Numbered from the stretch's first letter, positions 34,606 to 43,652 are shown. The stretch: DNA of 64,000 nucleotides from Mucilaginibacter sp. KACC 22773 (GCF_028736215.1 NZ_CP117883.1:5084001-5148000), one strand, 5' to 3'. The notes: generated by a model not told the origin, from the sequence alone. Program-made: numbers and translations.

Positions 34606-35152
34606 ACTGAAACTAACTTATAATGCCACCCTGTTGGGTGGCATTTTGCTTTTATTGGGTTTGCAAGCCTGCAGGCCCGATAAAACGCAATCAAACGGTA
34701 CGCTTAAGTATTTTGATATAGCCGGGTATTTTAAAGGTGATACTGCCAGGCTAACCAAACTAAATCCACAGGTTGATAAAACCGTTACCCACAACGGCGT
34801 AACAGAAAACAAAACCGTACAAATTGCCAACTGGGGGCAGGAATTTAATCTCTTCATTCTTTCAGACATTAACCGCCCGGCCTGGAAAAACAGTTACAGC
34901 GTATTAAACACCGATTCGCTAATTATTTACCGGGCCAAAACCCCCGATTTGCGTACAACCGAGGTGATGATTAAAAAAGACGGCGACAAAGTAAAATGGA
35001 TTGCAATATTTAACCATACCAAAAACCTGCTTTACGAAACACACGAAAAATTAAGCTACTTTCCAGATTCGGTTTACCAGATAGAGAAATCGCAGCAAGT
35101 GAGGCTAATGGGGAAGAATTTGTATAGGATAAAGGGAATCTTAAAACATTAA
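34592..35152 (+). CDS. Putative lipoprotein, 186 aa
   Basis: Unrecognised family. The N-terminus is a lipoprotein signal with lipobox GLQAC (C27) and a hydrophobic stretch (TLLGGILLLLGLQ). The mature part (FDIAGYFKGDTARLTKLNP, DSLIIYRAKTPDLRTTEVMI, YETHEKLSYFPDSVYQIEK) looks beta-rich, in keeping with a small periplasmic-facing domain. Its ATG lies inside the last codons of gpmI (14-base overlap), so it is translationally coupled to that glycolytic gene. Confidence 0.82.
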   Translation: MYWYKLKLTYNATLLGGILLLLGLQACRPDKTQSNGTLKYFDIAGYFKGDTARLTKLNPQVDKTVTHNGVTENKTVQIANWGQEFNLFILSDINRPAWKNSYSVLNTDSLIIYRAKTPDLRTTEVMIKKDGDKVKWIAIFNHTKNLLYETHEKLSYFPDSVYQIEKSQQVRLMGKNLYRIKGILKH

Positions 35153-35168
35153 GTTATCGCAGCAACTA

Positions 35169-35843
35169 TTAATGTTTTGTAGCAGCTGTTGAACTTGCCT
35201 GGTTCAGCTTTTCTTTTGATTGATCGATAAGCACTGCGATATCGTTGCGGCCCGGGTTGGCGTTCAATATCTTTTCAAGATCGGCAATAGATGCTTTTAA
35301 TGAATTTACACCACGGCTCCTGTCATAAAAGCGGGAATTTGTTTGGAGTTTGAATACGCCGTAATCGCGGTAGGCTATACCCCTGTTTTGGTAGTATTTA
35401 CTATCGCCTGGGTCGTCGTTGATAGATATGGCTTTGGTAAGGTCAACAATGGCGCCTAATAAATATAGTTCTTTATCGGCATCTTTAGTTTGGTTATCTC
35501 TACCTAAGTAGCTTTTTGCGCGCGCCCTGTAATAGTAAGCAGTAGCATCAGCCGGTTTTATAGCAATTACGCGGGTATAAGCAGCTATTGATTTTTTGTA
35601 GTTATCGCTGTGATAGTAAGAATAGCCCAACATCCACAAAGCATTGGCATTGGTAGAATCGGTGATACAGGCTTTTTCGAGGTGGGCTACTGCCGATCTG
35701 AAATCACCATCCATAACAGCTTGCTGCCCCATTTTTACATAAGCGCTTTGCGCCAATGTAGTTTCAATGGTTGACAGTAGCAGGAATGGTAAAATAACTG
35801 AAAGCCTCATCAACGGATTAATGGTGAACAAATTGTATATCAT
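35169..35843 (-). CDS. Secreted tetratricopeptide-repeat protein
   Basis: A 224-residue protein. A signal peptide begins best at the ATG at 35810 (MRLSVILPFLLL, ending TTLAQS); the frame extends to 35843. Three to four TPR helix pairs are visible (AVMDGDFRSAVAHLEKAC, WMLGYSYYHSDNYKKSIAAY, AYYYRARAKSYLG, KYYQNRGIAYRDYG). Probably a periplasmic scaffold; no partner is evident. It converges with the gpmI-coupled lipoprotein. Confidence 0.85.
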   Translation of the reverse strand: MIYNLFTINPLMRLSVILPFLLLSTIETTLAQSAYVKMGQQAVMDGDFRSAVAHLEKACITDSTNANALWMLGYSYYHSDNYKKSIAAYTRVIAIKPADATAYYYRARAKSYLGRDNQTKDADKELYLLGAIVDLTKAISINDDPGDSKYYQNRGIAYRDYGVFKLQTNSRFYDRSRGVNSLKASIADLEKILNANPGRNDIAVLIDQSKEKLNQASSTAATKH

Positions 35844-36176
35844 TAACTATCATTCCTTCGAATTATTATGCCAAAATTAAATTTATTAAAAATAATTCCA
35901 TCAGGGTACCTTAATCGGGAAAGCGATACTATGACTTTTTTTCATCTTTAACAACAAAATCCTGCTTATTTGAAAAATTGATGCTAATTTTACAATTGCC
36001 ACATAATCAAAATATTACAACACCAAATCAAACGGAATTCATTATTAACCCAACTTGGCACAGCTCTTGAACCATAATACCGCACAGGTTTTAATCATCG
36101 TTTACCTGTATATTACAAGCCCAATAAGTTTATGGGCTGACAACATGACGTTATTTTCTACACAAAAAATATATTA
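35844..36176. other. Divergent intergenic region between TPR gene and lon
   Basis: 333 AT-rich bases. On the minus strand TAATTTTG (35872-35879) could be the -7 element of the TPR gene, 28 bases before its start. I see no clear TAnnTTTG element or heat-shock inverted repeat (CIRCE) for lon. Confidence 0.5.
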
Positions 36177-38651
36177 ATGAGTTTCGATCCATTCGATTTT
36201 AAAAATGCTTTACCGGTTATAAATGAAGACTCGGAGTTTTTTCCTTTAATGTCTACCGAAGACGAAGAGGAAATGAACAACGAGCAATTGCCTGATTTAC
36301 TGGCCATTCTGCCGCTGCGTAATACTGTGCTGTTTCCCGGGGTTGTTATCCCGATAACCGTTGGCCGCGACAAATCAATCAAACTTATTCGTGATGCCAA
36401 TAAAGGCAACCGGATGATTGGGGTAGTTGCGCAACAGGATGTGGGTATTGAAGACCCCAATTTTAACCAATTGAATAAAGTTGGTACCATTGCGCTCATC
36501 ATCAAAATGCTGCAAATGCCCGACGGTAACACCACAGTTATTTTGCAGGGTAAAAAACGTTTTGTTTTAAAAGATGAGGTTCAGTCAGAACCCTATATTA
36601 AAGCAACCGTTGAGCCTTTTCACGAAACCAAAATAAAAGAGGATAAAGAATTTAAGGCCATGGTATCGTCTATAAAAGACATGGCCATGAATATTATCCA
36701 GCTATCGCCAAATATCCCCAGCGAAGCCGGCATAGCTATCCGCAATATTGAGAGCACTTCATTTTTGATCAACTTTATATCATCAAACATGAATGCCGAT
36801 ATGGCGGCCAAGCAACGCCTGTTGGAAGTTGCCAGTTTGCGCGAAAGGATTAACCTGGTACTGGAACACCTTACACTTGATTTGCAGATGCTGGAGTTAA
36901 AAAACCAGATTCAAAGCAAGGTGCGTGTTGATTTGGATAAACAGCAACGCGATTATTTTTTAAATCAACAGCTTAAAACTATACAGGAAGAGTTGGGCGG
37001 TAATTCTCCTGATTTAGAGATAGAGAGCTTACGCCAGCGTGCTGTTAAAAGGAAATGGGCTAAAGAGGTTAAAGATCATTTTACCAAAGAGCTGGAGAAG
37101 CTTGCCCGCACCAACCCTGCAGCGGCAGATTACTCGGTACAGATAAATTACCTGGAGTTATTGCTTGATTTGCCATGGAACGAGTTTACTAAAGATAACT
37201 TCGACCTGAAACGCGCCCAAAAGGTTTTGGATAAAGACCATTTTGGATTGGATAAGGTTAAACAACGCATTATTGAATACCTGGCCGTGCTGAAATTAAA
37301 GCGCGACATGAAAGCCCCCATCCTTTGCCTGGTTGGCCCTCCCGGAGTTGGTAAAACCTCGCTGGGTAAATCTATCGCCAAGGCTTTGGGCCGCAAATAT
37401 GTGCGCATGGCTTTGGGCGGTATCCGCGACGAAGCCGAGATTCGTGGCCACCGTAAAACTTATATCGGCGCAATGCCGGGCCGCATCATCCAATCGGTGA
37501 AAAAAGCAGGCGCGGCAAATCCTGTTTTTATTTTAGACGAGATTGATAAGGTAGGAAACGATTTCCGCGGAGACCCGTCTTCGGCTTTACTGGAAGTGCT
37601 TGACCCCGAACAAAACAGCACTTTTTATGATCACTACGTTGAGATGGACTTCGACCTATCCAACGTAATGTTTATTGCAACTGCCAACTCCCTGAGCAGT
37701 ATCCAGCCTGCGCTATTAGACAGGATGGAGATTATTGAGGTGAACGGCTATACCATCGAAGAAAAAATAGAAATAGCCAAACAACACCTTGTACCCAAAC
37801 AACGCGAGGCGCATGGCTTAAAATTAAAAGACATTGCCCTTAAAAGCGAGATCCTGGAAAAAATCATTGTTGATTATACCCGTGAATCTGGCGTACGTGC
37901 GCTGGAGAAAAAGATAGGTTCGGTAGTGCGTGGCATTGCCAAAAACATCGCTTTGGAAGAGCCTTACAATCCGGCGGTAAATAAAAAAGATATCGAAAAA
38001 ATATTGGGTGCGCCTATATTCGACAAAGATCTTTACGAAGGCAATGATGTAGCCGGCGTTGTAACAGGCCTGGCCTGGACATCGGTTGGCGGCGATATCC
38101 TGTTCATCGAAGCAAGCTTAAGCCCCGGCAAAGGCCGTTTAACGCTTACCGGCAGCCTGGGCGATGTGATGAAAGAATCGGTAACCATTGCACTGGCTTA
38201 TTTAAGGGCCCATGCCGGTTATTTTGACATCAACCCTAAACTTTTTGACCTTTGGGACGTGCATGTGCACGTACCGGCAGGCGCTACGCCAAAGGATGGC
38301 CCATCGGCAGGTATCACCATGCTCACAGCCCTGGTTTCGGCATTTACGCAACGCAAAGTAAAACCCAACCTGGCCATGACAGGCGAGATAACCTTACGCG
38401 GCCGCGTTTTGGCCGTTGGGGGGATCAGGGAAAAAATACTTGCGGCGAAGCGCGCCAATATCAAAGAGATCATCCTATGTAAATCAAACCAGAAAGATAT
38501 CCTGGAAATTAAAGAGGATTATATAAAAGATTTGAATTTCCATTACGTAACCGATATGCGCGATGTGATTAAGCTTGCATTACTGGATGAAAAGGTGAGC
38601 GAACCGCTTGACCTTACGGTTAAGGAAGAAACAAAACCTGTTTTAAACTAA
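36177..38651 (+). CDS. lon: ATP-dependent protease La (Lon)
   Basis: An 824-residue cytoplasmic AAA+ protease degrading misfolded and regulatory proteins. The N-terminal substrate domain begins near 40 (LPDLLAILPLRNTVLFPGVV). Walker A is GPPGVGKTS with K393, Walker B is VFILDEIDK, and the catalytic dyad is S710 (KDGPSAGITM) and K753 (GGIREKILAAKR). The last 30 residues form an acidic tail. Full length and monocistronic, with a terminator directly after the stop. Confidence 0.97.
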   Translation: MSFDPFDFKNALPVINEDSEFFPLMSTEDEEEMNNEQLPDLLAILPLRNTVLFPGVVIPITVGRDKSIKLIRDANKGNRMIGVVAQQDVGIEDPNFNQLNKVGTIALIIKMLQMPDGNTTVILQGKKRFVLKDEVQSEPYIKATVEPFHETKIKEDKEFKAMVSSIKDMAMNIIQLSPNIPSEAGIAIRNIESTSFLINFISSNMNADMAAKQRLLEVASLRERINLVLEHLTLDLQMLELKNQIQSKVRVDLDKQQRDYFLNQQLKTIQEELGGNSPDLEIESLRQRAVKRKWAKEVKDHFTKELEKLARTNPAAADYSVQINYLELLLDLPWNEFTKDNFDLKRAQKVLDKDHFGLDKVKQRIIEYLAVLKLKRDMKAPILCLVGPPGVGKTSLGKSIAKALGRKYVRMALGGIRDEAEIRGHRKTYIGAMPGRIIQSVKKAGAANPVFILDEIDKVGNDFRGDPSSALLEVLDPEQNSTFYDHYVEMDFDLSNVMFIATANSLSSIQPALLDRMEIIEVNGYTIEEKIEIAKQHLVPKQREAHGLKLKDIALKSEILEKIIVDYTRESGVRALEKKIGSVVRGIAKNIALEEPYNPAVNKKDIEKILGAPIFDKDLYEGNDVAGVVTGLAWTSVGGDILFIEASLSPGKGRLTLTGSLGDVMKESVTIALAYLRAHAGYFDINPKLFDLWDVHVHVPAGATPKDGPSAGITMLTALVSAFTQRKVKPNLAMTGEITLRGRVLAVGGIREKILAAKRANIKEIILCKSNQKDILEIKEDYIKDLNFHYVTDMRDVIKLALLDEKVSEPLDLTVKEETKPVLN

Positions 38652-38686
38652 ACAAAAAGGCGCCTCATCAGGTGCCTTTTTTGTTT
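38650..38686 (+). terminator. Rho-independent terminator after lon
   Basis: A hairpin with GGCGCCT pairing to AGGTGCC (one G-T) around loop CATC, extended by an A-run and T-run. It overlaps the end of the lon stop codon region. Confidence 0.88.
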
Positions 38687-38869
38687 ATATGGAGATGCCG
38701 TATATTTTACCCTATTTAACGCTGATATTTTGATTCCCATTGTTTTTATTCAACTGGTAATCAAACCAATTCCATCGCTTACATCCACGAGCCACCGTTT
38801 TTGAAACCTTTTATTTCCCTTTAGCGTAATACAACATGAATTGCCATATTAGTTCAACTTACCTAAATA

Positions 38870-39475
38870 ATGAAGAAATTTTTTACGCTCAACGGAATTA
38901 TTCTTACGCTGCTCCTATTGTCTGGACTTAACGCATCGGCACAAATTGTTGAGCCTAACATGACGGATACCGTTAAAAAATCGCATCCGACCGGTACTAA
39001 AACTGTGGTTATAGATACTACCAAGGTTGATTCAACCAGCTCTGAACCGGAAGGTGAACGCGCCCAAACGGCTTTTTTTGAAGTTGGCGGGCCAGGCCTC
39101 GCTTTAACACTAAATTATGATATGCGCTTTGGCCACAAGCGTACCGGACTGGGCTTTAGGGCCGGCGCTGGTTATTTTGCAACCGACGGCAATGATGTAT
39201 TTTCTGTTCCGATACAAATAAATTACCTGTTAGGAAAAGGCAACAGCCTGATTGAACTTGGCGCAGGCACTACCTTTTTAAATTCGCATGGAAACAGTAA
39301 TGGCAAAACATTTATTTTCGACAGGATTACCGGCTTTATTGGCACAGCAACAATAGGCTATCGTTATCAGCCACAGGAACGCGGCATCAATTTAAGAATA
39401 GGCTTTGTACCCATAATCTGTGATGAGGGCATTATTGCAGCCGGCGGCGTCAGCGTAGGTTATACGTTCAAGTAA
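38870..39475 (+). CDS. Putative outer-membrane barrel protein, 201 aa
   Basis: No named family recognised. A signal peptide (about 1-25, ending LNASAQ) is followed by a Thr/Ser-rich linker (to about 60) and a run of amphipathic strands (GPGLALTLNYDMRFGHKRTG, LGFRAGAGYFATDG, TATIGYRYQPQ, GISVGYTFK-like end GGVSVGYTFK). This is the pattern of a small 8-strand outer-membrane barrel. Monocistronic, followed by a hairpin. Confidence 0.78.
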   Translation: MKKFFTLNGIILTLLLLSGLNASAQIVEPNMTDTVKKSHPTGTKTVVIDTTKVDSTSSEPEGERAQTAFFEVGGPGLALTLNYDMRFGHKRTGLGFRAGAGYFATDGNDVFSVPIQINYLLGKGNSLIELGAGTTFLNSHGNSNGKTFIFDRITGFIGTATIGYRYQPQERGINLRIGFVPIICDEGIIAAGGVSVGYTFK

Positions 39476-39557
39476 TTTTCCTGGAAATTTTCTCTAAAAC
39501 ATTATTTCGGGCAATCAAATTTGGCGAGACGCTGAAGGAGGATTGACACGACGGTGA

Positions 39558-39600
39558 AAGACTTACGAAGTTTTTGAAACTTCGTAAGTCTTCGATTTTT
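39558..39600. terminator. Hairpin between convergent genes (38870 gene and hisS)
   Basis: A perfect 16-bp stem (39558-39573 with 39577-39592) with loop TTG, then CGATTTTT. The stem is longer than a normal terminator and is not GC-rich (AAGACTTACGAAGTTT). It could end plus-strand transcripts, or be a small palindromic repeat. Confidence 0.6.
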
Positions 39601-39743
39601 CTTTGGTCATTGATAGTAACGAAGGATGACAGTCTTTATTTTGAACTTCATTTCCTCTTCAAAATTTCGCGAAATTTACTATCCTGTATTGACAATGCTA
39701 TAAGGACACCATTTTCCCCAAAGCCATAAAAACCAGGGATACT

Positions 39744-41117
39744 TTACCTTGCCATCCTACCCACAATCTCTTCCGCAGTTAATTTTTCCTGCACGCCGCT
39801 GGCCATATCTTTAAAAGTTAGTAAGCCGCTTTGCATTTCATCGCCGCCGATAACTACGGTGTAGGGGATATTTTTATTGTTGGCGTAGTCTAACTGCTTC
39901 TTGATTTTGGCACCGGCGGGGTACAACTCCGTATTGACATTATTACGGCGTAATTGCTGCAACAATGGTAACGCGTAAGTTTCGCCCTCCTTGTCAAAGT
40001 TACAGATGAGCACCTGGGTACTTTGGTTGGCCGTGGCTGGGAAAAGGTTTAGTTCTTCCAGCACGTCATAAATCCTGTCGGCACCAAAGGAGATACCTAC
40101 ACCGGTGAGGCCTTTCAGGCCGAACATGCCGGTAAGGTCATCATACCGACCGCCGCCGCCGATGCTGCCCATGGCTGCCTCGTTTGTTTTCACCTCAAAT
40201 ATGGCGCCGGTGTAATAATTTAAGCCCCGGGCAAGGGTTATATCCAGTTCGAGCGTTGCGGTTTGCAGCGGGCAGCTTTCAATGTATTTAAAAACGGTTT
40301 CTATCTCATCGCAGCCTTTAAGGCCGATATCAGACTGGGCCAGTGCTTCGCGCAGGCTTTGTAGTTTTTTGGTATTGGTGCCTTGCAGCAAAATAACCGG
40401 TTTTATTTTTTCGATGTCGGCTTCGGTAAAGCCGCGTTCAATCAGTTCTTTGGTAACGCCATCCAGCCCTATTTTGTCCAGCTTGTCGATGGCGACGGTA
40501 AGATCAATAATATTATCAGCCTTATCTATGATCTGGGCTATGCCTGTGAGTATTTTGCGGTTATTAATTTTGATGGTAAAATCTTTCAGTCCTAATTTGC
40601 TTAAGGCTTCGTCGTAGATCAGTATAAATTCCGCCTCGTTCAGCAAAGAATCCGAACCTACCACATCGGCATCGCACTGGTAAAATTCGCGGTAGCGGCC
40701 ACGTTGCGGCCTGTCGGCACGCCAAACGGGTTGAACCTGGAAGCGTTTGAACGGGAAAGTGATCTCGTTCTGGTGCATTACTACGTAGCGGGCAAAAGGA
40801 ACGGTAAGGTCGTAGCGCAGGGCTTTTTCTGAGATATCCGAAGCAACCGCATTTGAGTTAAGCGCCGCCAGTTTTTCGGGATTTACCTTGGCCAGGTAAT
40901 CGCCGCTATTTAGTACCTTAAAAATCAGTTTATCTCCTTCCTCACCATATTTACCCAACAGTGTCGATGAGTTTTCCATCGTCGGGGTTTCTATCTGCTG
41001 ATAGCCGTATTTACGAAAAACGCTTTTAATAGTATCGAAAATATAGTTACGCTTCACCATTTCAACAGGTGAAAAATCGCGGGTGCCTTTGGGTACAGAT
41101 GGTTTGATGGATGCCAT
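39744..41117 (-). CDS. hisS: Histidyl-tRNA synthetase
   Basis: A 457-residue class II aminoacyl-tRNA synthetase. Start at ATG 41117 (MASIKPSVPKGTRDFSP); a TTG 15 bases upstream is unlikely. Motif 2 is FQVQPVWRADRPQRGRYREF, the histidine-specific LARGLNYYTGAIFEV is near 275, and motif 3 is GLTGVGISFGADRIYDVL. The anticodon-binding domain covers about 365-457. Full length. A TACATTTG box lies only 4 bases before the ATG. Confidence 0.97.
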   Translation of the reverse strand: MASIKPSVPKGTRDFSPVEMVKRNYIFDTIKSVFRKYGYQQIETPTMENSSTLLGKYGEEGDKLIFKVLNSGDYLAKVNPEKLAALNSNAVASDISEKALRYDLTVPFARYVVMHQNEITFPFKRFQVQPVWRADRPQRGRYREFYQCDADVVGSDSLLNEAEFILIYDEALSKLGLKDFTIKINNRKILTGIAQIIDKADNIIDLTVAIDKLDKIGLDGVTKELIERGFTEADIEKIKPVILLQGTNTKKLQSLREALAQSDIGLKGCDEIETVFKYIESCPLQTATLELDITLARGLNYYTGAIFEVKTNEAAMGSIGGGGRYDDLTGMFGLKGLTGVGISFGADRIYDVLEELNLFPATANQSTQVLICNFDKEGETYALPLLQQLRRNNVNTELYPAGAKIKKQLDYANNKNIPYTVVIGGDEMQSGLLTFKDMASGVQEKLTAEEIVGRMAR

Positions 41118-41121
41118 GCGG

Positions 41122-41129
41122 CAAATGTA
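41122..41129 (-). promoter_or_regulatory. Putative -7 element (TACATTTG) for hisS, leaderless
   Basis: Minus-strand TACATTTG ends 4 bases before the ATG at 41117. A TTTTG occurs 24 bases further upstream, a little beyond the normal -33 spacing. Confidence 0.45.
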
Positions 41130-41132
41130 CAA

Positions 41133-41533
41133 AAAAGCAAATTATACGTTTTGCAAAATTGGGTGCTGCCAGGTGGCTATAAGCTGGCCACAAAAACGCA
41201 AAAAATATCCCTTTGAATACCATTGAAATCTAAACTGTTGGCAATACCTTTTGAATGAGTTTAACCGGGAAAAACAACAGATTTTGTGTTAACCATGTAA
41301 AAAATACAAATAATTGATTATCAAATATTTATGACATAATATTTCCTAAATGTGTTAAGTTATGTTAACCCAGTTTGAATATTGATACTAAGCTGGGCAC
41401 GGCGATTGAAGATGCCAGATCGTCAACCCTTAAACCGCTGCAATACCTAATCGAATAATCAGACAAACGATCCCTAATCCTTTATATGACACTCTTTTTA
41501 CCGTCGGCAATTCCAACGAACGCCCATTTACCA
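41133..41533. other. Divergent intergenic region between hisS and GNAT gene
   Basis: About 400 bases with no gene. Apart from the promoter elements at each edge, nothing recognisable was found; 41300-41360 is AT-rich. Confidence 0.5.
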
Positions 41534-41541
41534 TATTTTTG
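41534..41541 (+). promoter_or_regulatory. Putative -7 element (TATTTTTG) for the GNAT gene
   Basis: TATTTTTG matches TAnnTTTG and ends 6 bases before the ATG at 41548. It overlaps a possible TTG start at 41539, which argues for the ATG. Confidence 0.4.
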
Positions 41542-41547
41542 AAGCCC

Positions 41548-42075
41548 ATGAACATTATCACTCAAACGCCCCGCCTGCTCATCCGTGAACTTAGTGTTGC
41601 CGACGAAGCGCTGTCCCTTGTTATGGATGAGGACGAACGCCTTACCCAATACGTAAAGAAACGCACCCCGGCCGAAAGCAAGCAGGTGTTTAAGGATACC
41701 CTGAAGGATTACAAAAACAAAACCGGCCTGGGCCGTTGGGGAATTTTCAACGTAGCCGATAATGATTTCATTGGCGTATGCATGCTAAAACCAAGCGAAT
41801 CGGACAGCGATAAAATTGAACTGGGCTACCGCCTGCATTTCAAATACTGGGGGAAAGGCATTGCCACCGAACTTTCAAAAGCTTTAATTGATTACGGTTT
41901 CAATACAGTCGGGTTAACGGAAATTTATGCTGTTACCCATCCGAATAACGCTGCTTCGCAAAAGGTTTTGTTAAAAGCCGGTTTTGGGCGTTTTGGCGAG
42001 GCTTTTTGGTATGGAGAAGATTTGCCGTTTTTTAGAGTGAGGAAAGACAATCAAGAGATTAGAGTCAGGAATTAA
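41548..42075 (+). CDS. GNAT-family N-acetyltransferase (RimJ/RimL-like)
   Basis: A 175-residue acetyl-CoA-dependent acetyltransferase. It opens with TPRLLIRELSVADEA, the typical RimJ/RimL start. GLGRWGIFNVADNDFIGVC is the central beta region, and IELGYRLHFKYWGKGIATEL carries the acetyl-CoA loop (YWGKGIA). HPNNAASQKVLLKAGFGRFG is the C-terminal block. Substrate is unknown (a protein N-terminus or a small molecule). The start at ATG 41548 is preferred over TTG 41539. Confidence 0.9.
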   Translation: MNIITQTPRLLIRELSVADEALSLVMDEDERLTQYVKKRTPAESKQVFKDTLKDYKNKTGLGRWGIFNVADNDFIGVCMLKPSESDSDKIELGYRLHFKYWGKGIATELSKALIDYGFNTVGLTEIYAVTHPNNAASQKVLLKAGFGRFGEAFWYGEDLPFFRVRKDNQEIRVRN

Positions 42076-42136
42076 AGACAAAACGTTTTTGTTGGAGCTT
42101 TAGCTGGTAATATAGTTAAACCGATGTCCTACGCTA

Positions 42137-42217
42137 CCGTCATTGCGAGGCACGAAGCAATCCCCGATATGCTTAGTCCCAAACAGTTCGGGATTGCTTC
42201 GTGCCTCGCAATGACGG
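42137..42217. repeat. REP-like palindromic element, copy 2
   Basis: Two perfect 28-base arms (42137-42164 and 42190-42217; CCGTCATTGCGAGGCACG...) enclose a 25-base loop containing ATGCTTAGTCCC. The element lies between the GNAT gene and the convergent phosphatase gene. A solo half-site (GCGCTCGCAATGACA) follows at 42261-42275. Confidence 0.85.
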
Positions 42218-42280
42218 ATATGTGTTTTCATATTCAGCAACTTACACAACGCGCTATAAGGCGCTCGCAATGACATGAAT

Positions 42281-42718
42281 TCAGGCCGTCAACTCCCTTA
42301 TAATGTCCTTGCACCCACCTTCTATCAGTTCAAACACCGGCTCAAACTGGGTATCGTCGTGGTATGGGTCGGGTACAATTTTATCGCCTAACAGGAGCTT
42401 CACTTTTTGCGCATGTTCATCGTTACGGGCCATGTTCAGGATATCGCTGAGGTTGTACTTATCCATAACAAAAATATGGTCAAACTCATCGAAATCGCTT
42501 TTCCTGAACAGGCGGCAAATCTGCCCGCTGATATCAATGCCGTGGTTTCGGGCCGCGCGTACCGAGCGCCTGTCGGGCCCCTCGCCTACGTGCCAGTTGC
42601 CGGTGCCTGCCGAATCTACCTGCCAGCCCAGCCCCTGCTCATCGCTAAGGTGCTGCATTATCCCCTCGGCCAGCGGCGAACGGCAGATGTTGCCGAGGCA
42701 TACCATTAGTATTTTCAT
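42281..42718 (-). CDS. Low-molecular-weight protein-tyrosine phosphatase
   Basis: A 145-residue phosphatase. The P-loop VCLGNICRS has the nucleophile C7 and R13, and the general acid is D117 in VPDPYHDD. GQICRLFRKSDFDEFDHIFV is the conserved middle. In bacteria such enzymes often dephosphorylate tyrosine kinases of polysaccharide export, but no kinase gene is nearby. Short-word repeats lie upstream. Monocistronic. Confidence 0.95.
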   Translation of the reverse strand: MKILMVCLGNICRSPLAEGIMQHLSDEQGLGWQVDSAGTGNWHVGEGPDRRSVRAARNHGIDISGQICRLFRKSDFDEFDHIFVMDKYNLSDILNMARNDEHAQKVKLLLGDKIVPDPYHDDTQFEPVFELIEGGCKDIIRELTA

Positions 42719-42720
42719 CT

Positions 42721-42856
42721 TAAGTTGATTAAGTGAGTGGTTGATTGGGTTGATTAAGTTGAGTGATTTAATTTCAGTTTAGATTAGGTACTGATGGATT
42801 AGGTGCCCTAATTCAACCCAATCAACTTAGTCCAACTCAATCAACCCAATCAACCA
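42721..42856. repeat. AATCAACTTAATCAACC short-word repeat, copy 2
   Basis: TTGATTAAGTGAG-type words (42721-42765) and their inverse (about 42810-42856) form an imperfect inverted repeat filling the gap between the S1/P1 nuclease stop and the phosphatase start. Confidence 0.7.
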
Positions 42857-42857
42857 C

Positions 42858-43652
42858 CTATCCAAACAACTGATTCAACACCCCTGCCAAACGGATGCCG
42901 GCTTTAAGGAGTTGTTGGTTCAGGGTGGCTATGTGGTTAAAATTGTATTTATAAGTAAGGTTATCGCCTGGTTTAATGTCGGCATAAAACTTTTCGGCCA
43001 GTTGGTTGCTTTCAAACAGCCATTGGCTTATGGGGGCCTTTTGCAGGGCTACGCGCTGAGTAGTGGTGCTATGGTTTATCCAGGCGGCATATTCGGTATA
43101 GCTCAATTGCTGGTTATCTATCAGCTGGCTATCCCAAACCGAGTGCAGGTTGCTGTCCTTGCCAAACCATTGTACTTTAAAATCGTTGCCGCCTTTATCG
43201 CTGGTGTGGCCGGTATGGAAGGGCTGGTGCACATCTTCAACAATGTGGATCAGCATGCGCAGGTAAAGCAGTTTATTCGCTTTGGTGGTGCTTTTATTTT
43301 TAAGGCCGGCTATCAAAAAATTCATTTTGGTATAGGCATCCGTAGCTGTGTCGGCCTTTAAATAGGTTTGCAATTCGGGGTAGGTATAAGCCTTATCCAG
43401 GTCGATAAAATGCCAGTTGTACAGATAGCCGTAAGCAGGATCGGATTTAATAAAATCGGCCCAGTTGCTGGTAATCGCTATCGACTCGTCGCCTAAAATG
43501 GCCTGTATGGCTTTGCGTGCCTTGGGCGTTAAATAACTATCGGCTATTTGCCCGCAAATGCGGTGGCCATTGGTACCCCAGGCCATGCTTTGCACCGGGA
43601 TATAGCAAATGGCTAAAAAAAAAGCGATTTTTTTAAAGATTGATGTTTTCAT
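42858..43652 (-). CDS. S1/P1-family nuclease
   Basis: A 264-residue secreted zinc nuclease cutting single-stranded DNA/RNA. The signal peptide ends SMA, exposing the conserved N-terminal Trp (WGTNGHRICGQIAD) that ligates zinc. Further ligands are in NWADFI, YNWHFIDLD and HIVEDVHQPFHTGHTSDKGG. Phospholipase C-like fold, full length. Its ATG shares one base with the stop of the upstream lipoprotein gene (TAATG), so the pair is coupled. Confidence 0.95.
   Translation of the reverse strand: MKTSIFKKIAFFLAICYIPVQSMAWGTNGHRICGQIADSYLTPKARKAIQAILGDESIAITSNWADFIKSDPAYGYLYNWHFIDLDKAYTYPELQTYLKADTATDAYTKMNFLIAGLKNKSTTKANKLLYLRMLIHIVEDVHQPFHTGHTSDKGGNDFKVQWFGKDSNLHSVWDSQLIDNQQLSYTEYAAWINHSTTTQRVALQKAPISQWLFESNQLAEKFYADIKPGDNLTYKYNFNHIATLNQQLLKAGIRLAGVLNQLFG

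Noticed and set aside
42303..42728. Plus-strand frame of 141 codons
   Set aside because: Antisense shadow of the low-molecular-weight phosphatase.
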